Origin: Burkholderia sp. Bp8992
Lineage (GTDB): Bacteria > Pseudomonadota > Gammaproteobacteria > Burkholderiales > Burkholderiaceae
Direction of reading: 5' to 3'
Assembly: GCF_003853705.1 (NCBI RefSeq)
Contig: NZ_QTQI01000010.1
Span: 167,718 to 231,717 of the forward strand
Length of the DNA stretch: 64,000 nucleotides
Notes under the pieces: model-generated
Told to the model about the DNA's origin: nothing
The model's database searches: none
What the model saw: the letters and a program-made list of their open reading frames with translations, nothing else
Part shown: positions 18,853 through 27,735 of the stretch, piece after piece
Layout of the letters: each line of letters starts with the position of its first letter
Position numbering within the stretch: the stretch's first letter is position 1
Position numbers and translations under genes: made by a program

Positions 18853-19821
18853 TCACGCCTGCGCGCCCGGACCCTGCGCCGACGCGCCCGCTTCGACCAC
18901 CACGCCGGGCGACCCACGCTCGTCGGTGTCGACGTCGATCGGCACGACTTCATGAAAATACGTGTAGTCGATGTGCGTGATGCCGTCCTCGTCGTGCATC
19001 AGGTCGACATAGCGGTGACGCCAGCGGATCTCGTCATGCGCCCACGAATGACGCGCCTGCATGACCTGCGCGGTCGTTTCGTCCGAGCCCTCGATCGTGA
19101 TCAGCAACGACGCGTCGCGCGCGGCGAGCGATTCGGGCGTCTCGCCGAACAGCGCGCTCGACTCGTCAATCACGTGCATCAGGTTCCAGCCGAGCAGGAA
19201 GATCGGGTGCTCGCTGCGCACGAGCGGCAGGTCGTGGATCTTGCGCAGCGAGTAGCCCTCGTGCGTGCCTTCGATGCGCATCAGCCGCAACTTCGCCTGC
19301 GCCTCGGCAATCACGTTCTGGCGCGCATTCGCGGCGCGCACCATCAGCGTCATCCTGCCGTTCAGCGGCCGCACGATCGCGTTGCGCGCGAACAGGATCT
19401 TCGCCTGCGGCCGCGAGAAGCGCGCGAACACGAGCCCCGTGGCCAATGCGATGCTCGACATCCCGACGAAGATCTCGAACGTCGCGACGAGGTGCGCATA
19501 GACGGTCTGCGGATGCATGTCGCCGTAGCCGACGGTCGCGAGCGTCTCGACGCTGAAGAAGAACGCACCGCCGAAGCCGGCCGGCGACTGGTTCGCGATC
19601 GGCGCATGGCCGAGCAGGTAGAGCGTCGCGAAGCCGCCGTTGAGCAGCAGGAACAGCACCGCGAGCGACAGGAAGAACACGGGCCAGCTCACCGTCAGCG
19701 CGCGATGGTAGAAATCGCGCCAGCCGAGCGGCGGCATCCCGTATGCGATCACCGGGCGGGTGCCCGACCAGATCTTGCGGCCACGGCCGCGGGGGGCTGG
19801 GGAGGACGAATCGACGGTCAT
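18853..19821 (-). CDS. KirBac-type inward-rectifier potassium channel
   Basis: Homotetrameric K+ channel subunit, 322 residues from the chosen ATG. The pore has the selectivity filter TVGYGD within FFFSVETLATVGYGDMHPQT near residue 95. Two transmembrane helices flank it (WPVFFLSLAVLFLLLNGGFA and VATFEIFVGMSSIALATGLV). The cytoplasmic immunoglobulin-like Kir domain follows (FARNAIVRPLNGRMTLMVR, MVRAANARQNVIAEA, FLLGWNLMHVIDESS, IEGSDETTAQVMQARHSW). It is clearly homologous along its length to KirBac1.1 of B. pseudomallei. A start 39 bp upstream is possible, but MTVDSSSP aligns better. It may share a transcript with the upstream sulfate-binding gene. Confidence 0.93.
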   Translation of the reverse strand: MTVDSSSPAPRGRGRKIWSGTRPVIAYGMPPLGWRDFYHRALTVSWPVFFLSLAVLFLLLNGGFATLYLLGHAPIANQSPAGFGGAFFFSVETLATVGYGDMHPQTVYAHLVATFEIFVGMSSIALATGLVFARFSRPQAKILFARNAIVRPLNGRMTLMVRAANARQNVIAEAQAKLRLMRIEGTHEGYSLRKIHDLPLVRSEHPIFLLGWNLMHVIDESSALFGETPESLAARDASLLITIEGSDETTAQVMQARHSWAHDEIRWRHRYVDLMHDEDGITHIDYTYFHEVVPIDVDTDERGSPGVVVEAGASAQGPGAQA

Positions 19822-19989
19822 CGCGCGGCGCCGGTTGCAGGGAGGCGATGAGCGTAGCATGCGCGGCGGCGGTCGGGAATGCGTGCCGTCGCGAAACGGA
19901 AGTCCGCCGCGCGATGCCGAAAAAAAACCGGCCGCGTGTGCAGCCGGCTGCGATGTCGTCGTGTGGGCCGCGCGCGATGCGCGCCGTGC

Positions 19990-21009
19990 TTACTTCCGGT
20001 CGACGATCACCTGGTCGAACGTGCCGCCGTCGGCGAAATGCGTCTTTTGCGCGTTCGCCCAGCTGCCGAAAACCTGCTCGACGCTGAACGTCTTCAGCGC
20101 CTTGAACTCGGCCGCATGCTTCTTCAGCACGTTCGCGTCGCGCGGGCGCAGATGGTGCTGCGCGATGATCTCCTGCGCTTCCGGCGTGTACAGGTAGTCG
20201 AGATAGGCCTGCGCGACCTTGCGCGTGCCTTTCTTGTCGACGACCTTGTCGACGACGGCGACGGGCGGCTCCGCGAGGATGCTCGCCGACGGATACACGG
20301 CGTCGAACTGCGCGCCCGATGCGCCGGTGTCCATCAGCGCGACTTCGTTCTCGAACGTGACGAGCACGTCGCCGATGCCGCGCTGCGTGAACGTCGTCGT
20401 CGCGCCGCGGCCGCCCGAGTCGAGCACCGGCACGTTGCGGAAGATCGCCTTCTCGAAGTCGAGCGCCTGCTGGTCGGTCGCGCCCTTCTGCTTCTGGAAG
20501 CCCCACGCGGCAAGATACGCGTAGCGGCCGTTGCCCGACGTCTTCGGGTTCGCGATGATCACCTGGACGCCCGGCTTGGCGAGATCGCTCCAGTCCTTGA
20601 TCGCCTTCGGATTGCCCTTGCGCACGAGGAACACCATCGTCGTGGAATACGGCGAGCTGTTGTCCGGGAAGCGCGCGCGCCAGTCCTTCGGCAGCAGTTG
20701 CCCGCGCTCGGCGAGCAGGTCGATGTCGTTCGGCTGGTTCATCGTCACGACGTCGGCCTGCAGCCCCTGCAGCACCGACAGCGCCTGCGCGCTCGACGCG
20801 CCGTGCGACTGCTTGATCGTGACGGTCTCGCCGGCCTTCTGCTTGTACGCGGCGGCAAAGCTCGTGTTGATGTCCTTGTACAGCTCGCGCGTCACGTCGT
20901 ACGACACGTTCAGGATCGACGTGTCCGCGTGCGCGGCCGTCGCCGCCACGACCAGCGCCGCCGCCGCGCCCGTGTGCAGCCAGCGGCCGATCCCCTTGAT
21001 GCTTGCCAT
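19990..21009 (-). CDS. Periplasmic sulfate/thiosulfate-binding protein
   Basis: Substrate-binding protein of 339 residues for a sulfate-type ABC importer. It has a signal peptide (basic MASIKGIGR, hydrophobic core, AHA cleavage near residue 28), then ILNVSYDVTRELYKDIN, the start of Sbp/CysP proteins, followed by KQSHGASSAQA and NPKTSGNGRYAYL, which line the oxyanion site. No permease or ATPase gene lies beside it, so it must pair with components elsewhere or be a paralogue of the main operon protein. Confidence 0.9.
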   Translation of the reverse strand: MASIKGIGRWLHTGAAAALVVAATAAHADTSILNVSYDVTRELYKDINTSFAAAYKQKAGETVTIKQSHGASSAQALSVLQGLQADVVTMNQPNDIDLLAERGQLLPKDWRARFPDNSSPYSTTMVFLVRKGNPKAIKDWSDLAKPGVQVIIANPKTSGNGRYAYLAAWGFQKQKGATDQQALDFEKAIFRNVPVLDSGGRGATTTFTQRGIGDVLVTFENEVALMDTGASGAQFDAVYPSASILAEPPVAVVDKVVDKKGTRKVAQAYLDYLYTPEAQEIIAQHHLRPRDANVLKKHAAEFKALKTFSVEQVFGSWANAQKTHFADGGTFDQVIVDRK

Positions 21010-21111
21010 CGTGATGTGCCCCGTTTCCAGTGGTGGTGAATGTGCGTGACGGCACGCGTACGCGCTGTCATCGAAACGTAAGCGGGCATTCTAGCGGCCG
21101 GGCGCGGCGGT

Positions 21112-21133
21112 CTTTCCAATCAGTCGTGGAAAG
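21112..21133. promoter_or_regulatory. Inverted repeat upstream of the sulfate-binding gene
   Basis: CTTTCCA and TGGAAAG arms separated by 8 bp, about 100 bp upstream of the leftward sulfate-binding gene. It could be a regulator site for that gene. CysB-type sites are poorly defined, so the assignment is only a suggestion. Confidence 0.3.
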
Positions 21134-21225
21134 CAAATCTCGAATCCTGCTAAACGCCGGCCGACGCTCGCGCGCGCCGCCGATCCGGTGTTAAGATCGC
21201 CGCTCAGCCCACTCACGGTTCGTCC

Positions 21226-21321
21226 ATGTCCGCCACCCTGCGCTCGCTTTCGATCCTCGCCGCCGTCGCGGCAGGTACGCGCGCGGCCGGGCTGAAACTG
21301 AAAAAACGACTCCTCGACTGA
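21226..21321 (+). CDS. Possible 31-residue peptide upstream of the DHDPS-family gene
   Basis: Short ATG-to-TGA frame encoding a hydrophobic then basic peptide (starts MSATLRSLSILAAV, ends GLKLKKRLLD). No good ribosome-binding site precedes it. The stop falls inside an imperfect hairpin (CTGACGGGGACG / CGTCCCGTCAG). It may be a leader peptide or chance. I report it only because it sits alone in the upstream region of the aldolase gene. Confidence 0.2.
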   Translation: MSATLRSLSILAAVAAGTRAAGLKLKKRLLD

Positions 21322-21460
21322 CGGGGACGTCGCGTCCCGTCAGGCGAATGCCGGACGGGATGCCCGCAGGTCGTTTCTTTCTCCTTGCATGCACGCCTCG
21401 CTCCGGCACCCCGCCGGCGGAACGGTTCCTTCCCACTCCGTTTCCACCATGAGGCTTTGC

Positions 21461-22354
21461 ATGAACACACGTTTCGAAGGTATCTGGCTGCCGATCATCA
21501 CGCCGTTTCACCACGGCGAAGTCGACCATGCAGCGCTCGCTCGGCTCGCGCGTCACTACGCGGGCGCAGGCATCGCGGGCTTCGTCGCGGGCGCGACGAC
21601 CGGCGAAGGCGTGCTGCTCGACTCCCGCGAACAGGATGCGGTGTTCGCGACGCTGCGCGACGCGGCGCCCGGACTGCCGATCGTCGTCGGGCTGACCGCG
21701 AGCGCGACGCACTTCGCGGCCGCGCGCGCACGCGAACTTGCCGCGCTGCGACCCGACGGGCTGCTCGTCACGCCGCCCGTCTACGTGCGGCCGACGCAGG
21801 ACGGCATCCGCCGCCATGTCGAGGCGATCGTCGACGCGGCCGACTTGCCGGTGCTCGTCTACAACATCCCGTACCGCACCGGCGTGAACGTCGAACTGGA
21901 CACGCTGCAGGCGCTCGCGCGCGACCCGCGCGTCGCCGGCATCAAGGAATGCGGCGGCACGCTCGACCGGATGAGCCGGCTCGTGCACGACACGCCGCTC
22001 ACGATCCTGTCCGGCGACGACAACCAGAACTTCGCGGCGATGTGCGCGGGCGCGCACGGCGCGATCGCGAGCAGCGCGCACGTGCTGCCCGAATGGCATG
22101 TGCGGATCCATGCGCTGTTGCGCGACGGGCGGCTCGCCGACGCGCGACGCCTGTCGGTCGCGCTGCAGCCGCTCGTCGCGGCGCTGTTCGCGGAGCCGAA
22201 CCCGGCGCCGGTGAAGGCCGTGCTCGCCGCGCAAGGGTGGTGCGAGGACGGGTTGCGGCTGCCGTTCGTGCCGGCGAGCGAGGGGTTGCGGGAACGGTTG
22301 GACAAGCTCTGTGCGGAGCTCGATGCGTCCGCGTCGGCTGGTGCGGCGGCGTAG
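21461..22354 (+). CDS. Dihydrodipicolinate synthase family aldolase
   Basis: TIM-barrel class I aldolase of 297 residues. Family residues are all present: GATTGEG near residue 46 (pyruvate-carboxylate loop), YNIPYRTG near 134 with the catalytic Tyr, and GIKECGG near 160 with the Schiff-base Lys. The reaction uses pyruvate as donor, but the acceptor is not certain: it could be a true DapA or a catabolic relative. The isolated position away from lysine genes favours a paralogue. The start with GAGG 9 bp upstream is chosen over the ATG 12 bp earlier. Confidence 0.85.
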   Translation: MNTRFEGIWLPIITPFHHGEVDHAALARLARHYAGAGIAGFVAGATTGEGVLLDSREQDAVFATLRDAAPGLPIVVGLTASATHFAAARARELAALRPDGLLVTPPVYVRPTQDGIRRHVEAIVDAADLPVLVYNIPYRTGVNVELDTLQALARDPRVAGIKECGGTLDRMSRLVHDTPLTILSGDDNQNFAAMCAGAHGAIASSAHVLPEWHVRIHALLRDGRLADARRLSVALQPLVAALFAEPNPAPVKAVLAAQGWCEDGLRLPFVPASEGLRERLDKLCAELDASASAGAAA

Positions 22355-22375
22355 AGATTCGATCCCGAAACTGTT

Positions 22376-22756
22376 TCAGACCGTCAAGATTCTTGACGCG
22401 CCATACCGCGCAAGATGGCCGTCGGCGGTGATGAGCACCATCGGCTCGTACGAGGCCTGCGCGACCAGCAATCGGTCGAACGGGTCGCCATGGTGGAGGG
22501 GAAGATGACGAACGGCCGCACCGTGCGCCGCCCGAACGGGCAGTTCGCGGTATTGACTCGTCTTGAGCTTGTCGACCAGCCGATCCACATCGACATCCAG
22601 CTTCCCCTTGCCGGCTTTGATGGCCACTTCCCAGATGCTCGCGCTGCTGATGAACACTTCGTCCGCGGAATCAATCAACCTGCGCGCGCGAACACTCAGC
22701 CTCGGATTATTCGCAACCATCCAGAGAAAGATATGCGTATCGAACAGCAGTCGCAT
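22376..22756 (-). CDS. PIN-domain toxin (VapC-like)
   Basis: Ribonuclease toxin of 126 residues. The PIN-domain acidic set is visible: LLFDTHIFLW (Asp), SSASIWEVAIK (Glu), GDPFDRLLVAQA (Asp) and LITADGHLARYG (Asp). These coordinate Mg2+ for RNA cleavage in the family. It is second in a two-gene module; its ATG shares one base with the antitoxin TAA. Its stop lies 21 bp from the end of the convergent aldolase gene. Confidence 0.9.
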   Translation of the reverse strand: MRLLFDTHIFLWMVANNPRLSVRARRLIDSADEVFISSASIWEVAIKAGKGKLDVDVDRLVDKLKTSQYRELPVRAAHGAAVRHLPLHHGDPFDRLLVAQASYEPMVLITADGHLARYGASRILTV

Positions 22757-22983
22757 TACTTGCCTTCGAACGCGTCCAATAAATCATCGGGGAGCGGCGC
22801 ATCGAAGTCGTCGGCGATCCAGATCTCCCCCTCAAGCGCTCCGTACGGATGAATCGGCCTGAGCGGTACGAGCCGGACCGACTGCTTGCCGTTCTGCGTG
22901 ATCACGACACGTTCGCCGGCGATCGCGGCATCGAGCAGCCTTTGCAGGTTGAGCGTGGCTTCGGGGACAGTGGCAACTTGCAT
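22756..22983 (-). CDS. Phd/YefM-type antitoxin
   Basis: Antitoxin of 75 residues. The N-terminal half (MQVATVPEATLNLQRLLDAAIAGERVVITQNGKQSVRLVP) is the DNA-binding Phd/YefM fold. The acidic C-terminus (IWIADDFDAPLPDDLLDAFEG) is the toxin-neutralising segment. GGAG with 6 bp spacing supports this start; an ATG 12 bp upstream is the alternative. It precedes and overlaps the PIN toxin gene, the canonical order. Confidence 0.9.
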   Translation of the reverse strand: MQVATVPEATLNLQRLLDAAIAGERVVITQNGKQSVRLVPLRPIHPYGALEGEIWIADDFDAPLPDDLLDAFEGK

Positions 22984-22995
22984 GATGGGCTCCAT

Positions 22996-23006
22996 TGGGT
23001 GACCCA
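22996..23006. promoter_or_regulatory. Palindrome upstream of the antitoxin gene
   Basis: TGGGTGACCCA, an odd 11-bp perfect palindrome just upstream of the antitoxin start. Type II modules usually autoregulate by antitoxin binding to such sites, so this is a candidate operator. Confidence 0.4.
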
Positions 23007-23079
23007 CCATTGTTACGGCATTCACCCTGTTGCACCAATGGGCCGAACGTCCAGCCGAACGCACGCTTGCCGATCGATA

Positions 23080-24129
23080 TCATGCCGCCAGCGCCCCCGC
23101 CCCCTCCGTCGCCTCCCGCACCGCCTGCGTCACGATCCGCGCGAGCCGGTCGACCGTCGGCGTCGCCGACGACGTGCGCCGCAGCAGGATCAACGGCAGG
23201 CTCGGCAGTGCCGGCAGCCCGCACGACGCCGCGTCGAGCACGCGCACCGACGCCGGCAGCCCGTAGTGCGAGCGCACCGTCAGCCCGAGGCCGGCCGCCG
23301 CCGCGGCCCATAACCCGGCGAGGCTGGGCGTCGTGAACGCAATGCGCCACGCCATGCCCGCGCGATCGAGCGCATCGGTCGCCGTGCCGAAGAACCGGCA
23401 CGGCCGGTCGAACACGACGAGCGGCAGCGGCTCGCCGCGTGCTCGCTCGACACGGCCGTTCGTTTCATCCGCATCACCTTCGGCCCCGTCGTCGCCCTCC
23501 GGTACCCCGAATCCACCGGCGCCCACCGCACCGATCCATTGCATCGGCACCTGCGCGATCGTTTCGCTGCCGATCCCCGCCCGCGACACGAACTCGGCCA
23601 ACGAAGGATCACCCCATACCAGCGCCAGATCGAGCTGGTTCGCATCGAGCCGCTCGAACAGGTCGGCATTGCACGCCACGCGCGCCTCGATCTTCACCTT
23701 CGGATGCGCACGCGCGAATCGCCCGAGCACGTCCGGCAGGATCGCCTCGCCGAAATCTTCCTGCAGCCCGACACGCACCCAGCCGTCGAGATTCACGCCG
23801 CGCACGGCCGCCGCAGCTTCGTCGTTCAGCGCGATCATCCGCCGCGCATAACGCAGCATCGCGTCGCCGGCGTCGGTCAGCGCGAGCCCGCGCCCGGCCT
23901 TCACGAACAGCGGCGTGCCGGCCTGCTCCTCGAGCTTGCGGATCTGCGCGCTCACCGCCGACGACGAGCGCGCGACGCGGTCGGCCGCCTTCGCGAAGCT
24001 GCCGAGATCCACGCCCGCGACGAGGCTGCGCAGCGCGGCCACGTCGAAGTTGGGCCGCGCCAGCGCGGCATCGGCCCAGGCGAGCGGCTCGCCGCCGCGC
24101 GGAATGTCTTGTCCGGGCATCTCAATCAT
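23080..24129 (-). CDS. LysR-family transcriptional regulator
   Basis: DNA-binding regulator of 349 residues. The winged helix-turn-helix is near residues 32-90 (LVAGVDLGSFAKAADRVARSSSAVSAQIRKLEEQAG, then PLFVKAGRGLALTDAG). A periplasmic-binding-like effector domain follows (VRVGLQEDFGEAILPDVLGRF). It has an unusual ~28-residue N-terminal extension and an acidic insert (GDDGAEGDADETNG) near residue 225. It is divergent from the MFS transporter gene and probably regulates it. Confidence 0.9.
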   Translation of the reverse strand: MIEMPGQDIPRGGEPLAWADAALARPNFDVAALRSLVAGVDLGSFAKAADRVARSSSAVSAQIRKLEEQAGTPLFVKAGRGLALTDAGDAMLRYARRMIALNDEAAAAVRGVNLDGWVRVGLQEDFGEAILPDVLGRFARAHPKVKIEARVACNADLFERLDANQLDLALVWGDPSLAEFVSRAGIGSETIAQVPMQWIGAVGAGGFGVPEGDDGAEGDADETNGRVERARGEPLPLVVFDRPCRFFGTATDALDRAGMAWRIAFTTPSLAGLWAAAAAGLGLTVRSHYGLPASVRVLDAASCGLPALPSLPLILLRRTSSATPTVDRLARIVTQAVREATEGAGALAA

Positions 24130-24145
24130 CCTGTTTCATCGAACG

Positions 24146-24179
24146 ATTCATCAAATACTTTCCGATTTTCAGGATGAAT
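24146..24179. promoter_or_regulatory. Inverted repeat in LysR/MFS divergent promoter
   Basis: Arms ATTCATC and GATGAAT separated by 20 bp in the 97-bp AT-rich divergent space. A LysR-type regulator site would be expected here. The identity of the binding protein is inferred from position only. Confidence 0.35.
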
Positions 24180-24226
24180 GTAGGCCGCCAGACTAGGGAT
24201 GTCAATTTCCAACCGGGCCTGCCGCC

Positions 24227-25498
24227 ATGGATACCTCGTGCATCGTTTCCTCCTCCTCGCCCGCCCGCGCCGCGCGCGGCGCGGCCCATCGCTGGCGCGT
24301 GCTGGCAGCCGGCGTCGCCGCGAACATGAGCTTTTCGGCGGCCGCGGCCGGCATTCCGACCACGGCCGTCTGGATGCGTTCGGCCTATCACCTCGACAAC
24401 GGCGCGCTCGGCCTCGTGCTCGGCGCGCTCGGCTTCGGCGTCGCGCTGTCCGAGCTGCCGTGGGGGATCGCGGCCGACCGCTTCGGCGATCGCCGCGTGC
24501 TGCTGACCGGGCTCGTCGCGACGGCCGCGATGCTCGCGCTGATGGTGTGCACGATCGTCCCGACCGCGCACGCGGTACCGCCGCTGATGCGCGTCGTCGC
24601 GGCGATGTGCTGCGTCGGCCTGCTCGGCGGCAGCGTGAACGGGTCGAGCGGACGCGCGGTGATGCGCTGGTTCGGCGAGCGCGAACGCGGGCTCGCGATG
24701 AGCATCCGCCAGACGGCCGTGCCGCTCGGCGGCGGCGTCGGCGCGGCGCTGCTGCCGTCGCTCGCGTCGCATCTCGGCTTCGCCGCGGTGTTCGGCGCGC
24801 TGATGCTGCTGTGCGCGGGATCGGCCGCGCTGACCTGGCGCTGGCTGCACGAGCCGCCCGCCGAGCCGGCCGCGCCGCACCTCGCCACGCATCGCCCCGC
24901 CGAGCGGCAGCCGTCCGCGCAGCATGCGCGCAATCCGCTCGCGAGCGGCCCCGTGTGGCGCATCGTGGTCGGCATCGGCCTGCTGTGCACGCCGCAGTTC
25001 GCGGTGCTCACGTTCGCGACGGTGTTCCTGCACGACTTCGGCCGGCTCGGCCTCGCCGGCATCAGCGCCGCGATGGTCGTGCTGCAGATCGGCGCGATGG
25101 CGATGCGCGTGTGGAGCGGCCGTCATACCGACCGGCACGGCAACCGGCGCGCGTATCTGCGCGGATCGGTATTCGTCGCGGCCGGGTCGTTCGCGCTGCT
25201 CGCAGCCGCAACGGCCGGCAGTGCGCACGTGCCGCTCGCCGCGATCGTCGCGATTCTCGTGCTTGCCGGCATCTGCGTGTCGGCGTGGCACGGCGTCGCG
25301 TACACGGAGCTCGCGACGCTCGCGGGCGCCAACCACGCGGGCACCGCGCTCGGGATGGCGAACACGGTCGTCTACCTCGGGCTGTTCGCGACGCCGCTCG
25401 CGATTCCGCCGCTGCTCGCGGTCAGTTCGTGGAGCGTGGTGTGGCTCGCGACCGCGCTGATCGCCTGCGCGACCTATCCGCTGTTCTCCGCGAAATAG
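24227..25498 (+). CDS. Major facilitator superfamily transporter
   Basis: Inner-membrane carrier of 423 residues with about 12 hydrophobic segments. The loop 2-3 motif appears as WGIAADRFGDRRVLL near residue 80 and a second-half copy as WSGRHTDRHGNRR near 290. Segment GGSVNGSSGRAVMRWF lies in helix 4. The substrate is unknown. It is divergent from a LysR regulator, suggesting inducible uptake or efflux of the regulator's effector. Confidence 0.9.
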   Translation: MDTSCIVSSSSPARAARGAAHRWRVLAAGVAANMSFSAAAAGIPTTAVWMRSAYHLDNGALGLVLGALGFGVALSELPWGIAADRFGDRRVLLTGLVATAAMLALMVCTIVPTAHAVPPLMRVVAAMCCVGLLGGSVNGSSGRAVMRWFGERERGLAMSIRQTAVPLGGGVGAALLPSLASHLGFAAVFGALMLLCAGSAALTWRWLHEPPAEPAAPHLATHRPAERQPSAQHARNPLASGPVWRIVVGIGLLCTPQFAVLTFATVFLHDFGRLGLAGISAAMVVLQIGAMAMRVWSGRHTDRHGNRRAYLRGSVFVAAGSFALLAAATAGSAHVPLAAIVAILVLAGICVSAWHGVAYTELATLAGANHAGTALGMANTVVYLGLFATPLAIPPLLAVSSWSVVWLATALIACATYPLFSAK

Positions 25499-25553
25499 CA
25501 GCGGCCCGCCTCATGCGGGCGTCGCGGCACACACCGCGACACCCGCACATCCG

Positions 25554-26192
25554 TCAGGCCGCCTCGCGCGCCAGCGCGCGTCGCACCGCCGGCCGCTCGG
25601 CCTCGCGCTGCGCATGGGCCGTCCACGCCGCATGCCGCGTCATGTCGAGTCCGATCGCTGCGCCCCAGCGATACAGCACGAACAGGAACGGATCGACGAT
25701 CGAATGCGCGCCCGGCTCGGCCCACGTGCGGCCGTCGGCGAGCGCGGCTTCGATCGACGCATTCGCCGCTTCGATCGTGCCGCGCCCGTGCGTGCTGACC
25801 GCACCGTGCAGCGCCGGATCGTCGATGAAGCGGCCCGGCCGCCACAACGCACCGTAACCGACGCCGTGCACCCAGCCGACCAGCCAGGCAAGCCATTCGT
25901 GACACCGCGCCTCGCGCAGCGGATCGCCGGGCGGCAGCAGCTGCGCATCCGGATGGCGGCGAGCGAGATACGTGAGGATCGCCGGTGTTTCGGTCAGCAC
26001 GCGCGACTCGCCCGGAATCGCGAGCACGGGCACGCGCGCCTTCGCGTTGATCGCGAGATAGGGCGCCGCGAGGTTCTGCCGCTTCTGCACCGAGACGATC
26101 TCGACGTCGAACGGCGCGCCGGTTTCCTCCAGCGCGATGTGGGCGGCAAGCGAGCAGGCGCCCGGCGAAAGATAGAGACGATATGCGTTCAT
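25554..26192 (-). CDS. Glutathione S-transferase family protein
   Basis: Protein of 212 residues. The N-terminal thioredoxin-like domain begins YRLYLSPGACSLAAHIALEE, the bacterial beta-class pattern with Ser/Cys near residues 10-12. RVPVLAIPGESRVLTETPAILTYLA contacts glutathione. The C-terminal helical domain has SIVDPFLFVLYRW. Substrate unknown. It is divergent from a LysR regulator with a clear palindromic box between them. Confidence 0.88.
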   Translation of the reverse strand: MNAYRLYLSPGACSLAAHIALEETGAPFDVEIVSVQKRQNLAAPYLAINAKARVPVLAIPGESRVLTETPAILTYLARRHPDAQLLPPGDPLREARCHEWLAWLVGWVHGVGYGALWRPGRFIDDPALHGAVSTHGRGTIEAANASIEAALADGRTWAEPGAHSIVDPFLFVLYRWGAAIGLDMTRHAAWTAHAQREAERPAVRRALAREAA

Positions 26193-26282
26193 GGTGTGTG
26201 GCCCGACGGGACTGTGGAAGACGGAACCGAGTGTAGGAACGCGTACCGGTGCGCGACAAACGATGAATTGTCGTGCTCGGAC

Positions 26283-26297
26283 ATTAGTGTTACTAAT
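26283..26297. promoter_or_regulatory. LysR-type box between GST and its divergent regulator
   Basis: Perfect 15-bp inverted repeat ATTAGTGTTACTAAT, matching the T-N11-A rule for LysR-type sites. It lies 6 bp upstream of the regulator start and about 90 bp from the transferase start, as expected for an autoregulatory operator. Confidence 0.7.
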
Positions 26298-26303
26298 ACC
26301 CGC

Positions 26304-27224
26304 ATGCGACGCATCCACCTCCCTCCGCTGCAGACGCTGCGCGCGTTCGAGACCGCCGTGCGGCTGCAGAGCTTCACGCGCGCGGCCGACGCGCTCGCGC
26401 TCACGCAAGGCGCGGTGAGCCAGCACATCCGCGCGCTCGAGGCGCAGCTCGGCTATCCGCTCTTCACGCGCGAACGCAACGGCGCGACACCGACGCATGC
26501 CGCGCACGCGCTCGCGCTGCAGGTGCGCCAGGGCCTGAGCGTGCTCGAACGCGCGTTCGAGCCGGCACTCGCGGTACGCAGCCGCCCGCGTACCTGCGAC
26601 GTGACGCTGAACGTCAGCGTGCTGCCGAGTGTCGCCGAGCGCTGGCTCGCGCCGCGCCTGCCGCGCTTCACGGCCGCGCATCCGCACATCGCGATCGCGC
26701 TGCACCCGGACGTGGCGCTCGCGCCGCTGCGCAAGCGCGATCGCATCGACGTCGCGCTGCGCTACGGGCCCGGCACCTGGCCGGGCGTCGTCGCCGAAAA
26801 GCTGATGAACGAGACGATCTTCCCGGTCGCGAGCCCCGCGTACCGCAACCGCGACGGCATCGCGCCACGCGTGCCGGCCGATCTCGTGCGCGCGACGCTG
26901 CTGCGCCATCCCGCGCAGCCCTGGGAGCCGTGGTTCCAGGCCGCGCGGCTCGACCTCACCGAATCCGCGCGCGCGCCGCGCTTCACCGATGCGAACGCAT
27001 TGATCGACGCGACGCTGCAAGGCCGCGGCGTCGCACTCGCGCGCCGCTCGCTGATCGAACCCGAGCTCGCGGACGGCACGCTCGTGCGCGTGTCGACGGT
27101 GCGCGTGACCGACGTGTATGCGCACTACGTCGTGTGGCGCCCCGGCCATCCGCACGAAGCGGCGATCCGCACGTGGCTCGACTGGCTGCGCAGCGAGGTG
27201 CGGCGCAGGACGCCGAGGCGCTGA
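26304..27224 (+). CDS. LysR-family regulator (GcvA-like)
   Basis: Regulator of 306 residues. The helix-turn-helix begins LPPLQTLRAFETAVRLQSFTRAADALALTQGAVSQHIRALEAQ, the signature of the GcvA/AmpR-like branch. The effector domain includes RWLAPRLPRFTAAHPHIAIALHP and IDVALRYGPG. It starts immediately after a T-N11-A palindrome and is divergent from the glutathione S-transferase gene, its probable target. Confidence 0.9.
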   Translation: MRRIHLPPLQTLRAFETAVRLQSFTRAADALALTQGAVSQHIRALEAQLGYPLFTRERNGATPTHAAHALALQVRQGLSVLERAFEPALAVRSRPRTCDVTLNVSVLPSVAERWLAPRLPRFTAAHPHIAIALHPDVALAPLRKRDRIDVALRYGPGTWPGVVAEKLMNETIFPVASPAYRNRDGIAPRVPADLVRATLLRHPAQPWEPWFQAARLDLTESARAPRFTDANALIDATLQGRGVALARRSLIEPELADGTLVRVSTVRVTDVYAHYVVWRPGHPHEAAIRTWLDWLRSEVRRRTPRR

Positions 27225-27395
27225 CCGGCAGCGATCGACGGCAGCCGGCTGCCGGTCCGCCGCACGCGAAAGCCGTTGGTCAGCCTGACGAAAGCCTTTC
27301 GCGATCACATGCCGGACGCAAACGATTCACCGAAACGTCGCATCGCACCGGCATACTCGAAAACGTTTCCCGATCAGCCTGCCAGGAGAGAAGTC

Positions 27396-27689
27396 ATGCG
27401 TCGCGTTTCCGTCGTCGTCGTTCTGTGTGCCGCCGTTCTCGTCGCCGCCTGCAGCGACGACGGGCAGCACGACGCCCACGCGACCGACGCCTCGCAGCAA
27501 GCCGGCGCATCGGCCGGCGCCGCCAGCGCGTTCAACAACGGTGCCGCCGCGAACGCCGCCGCGTCCGATGCCGCACCGCTCGCGCCGCCCGTCGTGCACT
27601 ACCCGCCCGATGACGACGACGACGCGAAGCCTGCGACGAACGCAACGAACGCGGCCGCGTCGAGCGCCGCGGCATCGTCGCCGGGCTGA
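27396..27689 (+). CDS. Small Ala-rich lipoprotein
   Basis: Predicted lipoprotein of 97 residues. A signal peptide with lipobox LVAAC directs lipid attachment near Cys 19. The mature part is low in complexity, with Ala/Asn/Ser runs and a PPDDDDDAK acidic patch, so it is probably unstructured. GGAGAG precedes the start. The 46-bp gap to the phospholipase gene suggests one transcript; it may assist that enzyme, but no homology shows this. Confidence 0.65.
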   Translation: MRRVSVVVVLCAAVLVAACSDDGQHDAHATDASQQAGASAGAASAFNNGAAANAAASDAAPLAPPVVHYPPDDDDDAKPATNATNAAASSAAASSPG

Positions 27690-27735
27690 TCCCGCCGCTT
27701 CCGCCCCCCCCGACCGCAGAACCGAGGTGAACAAT

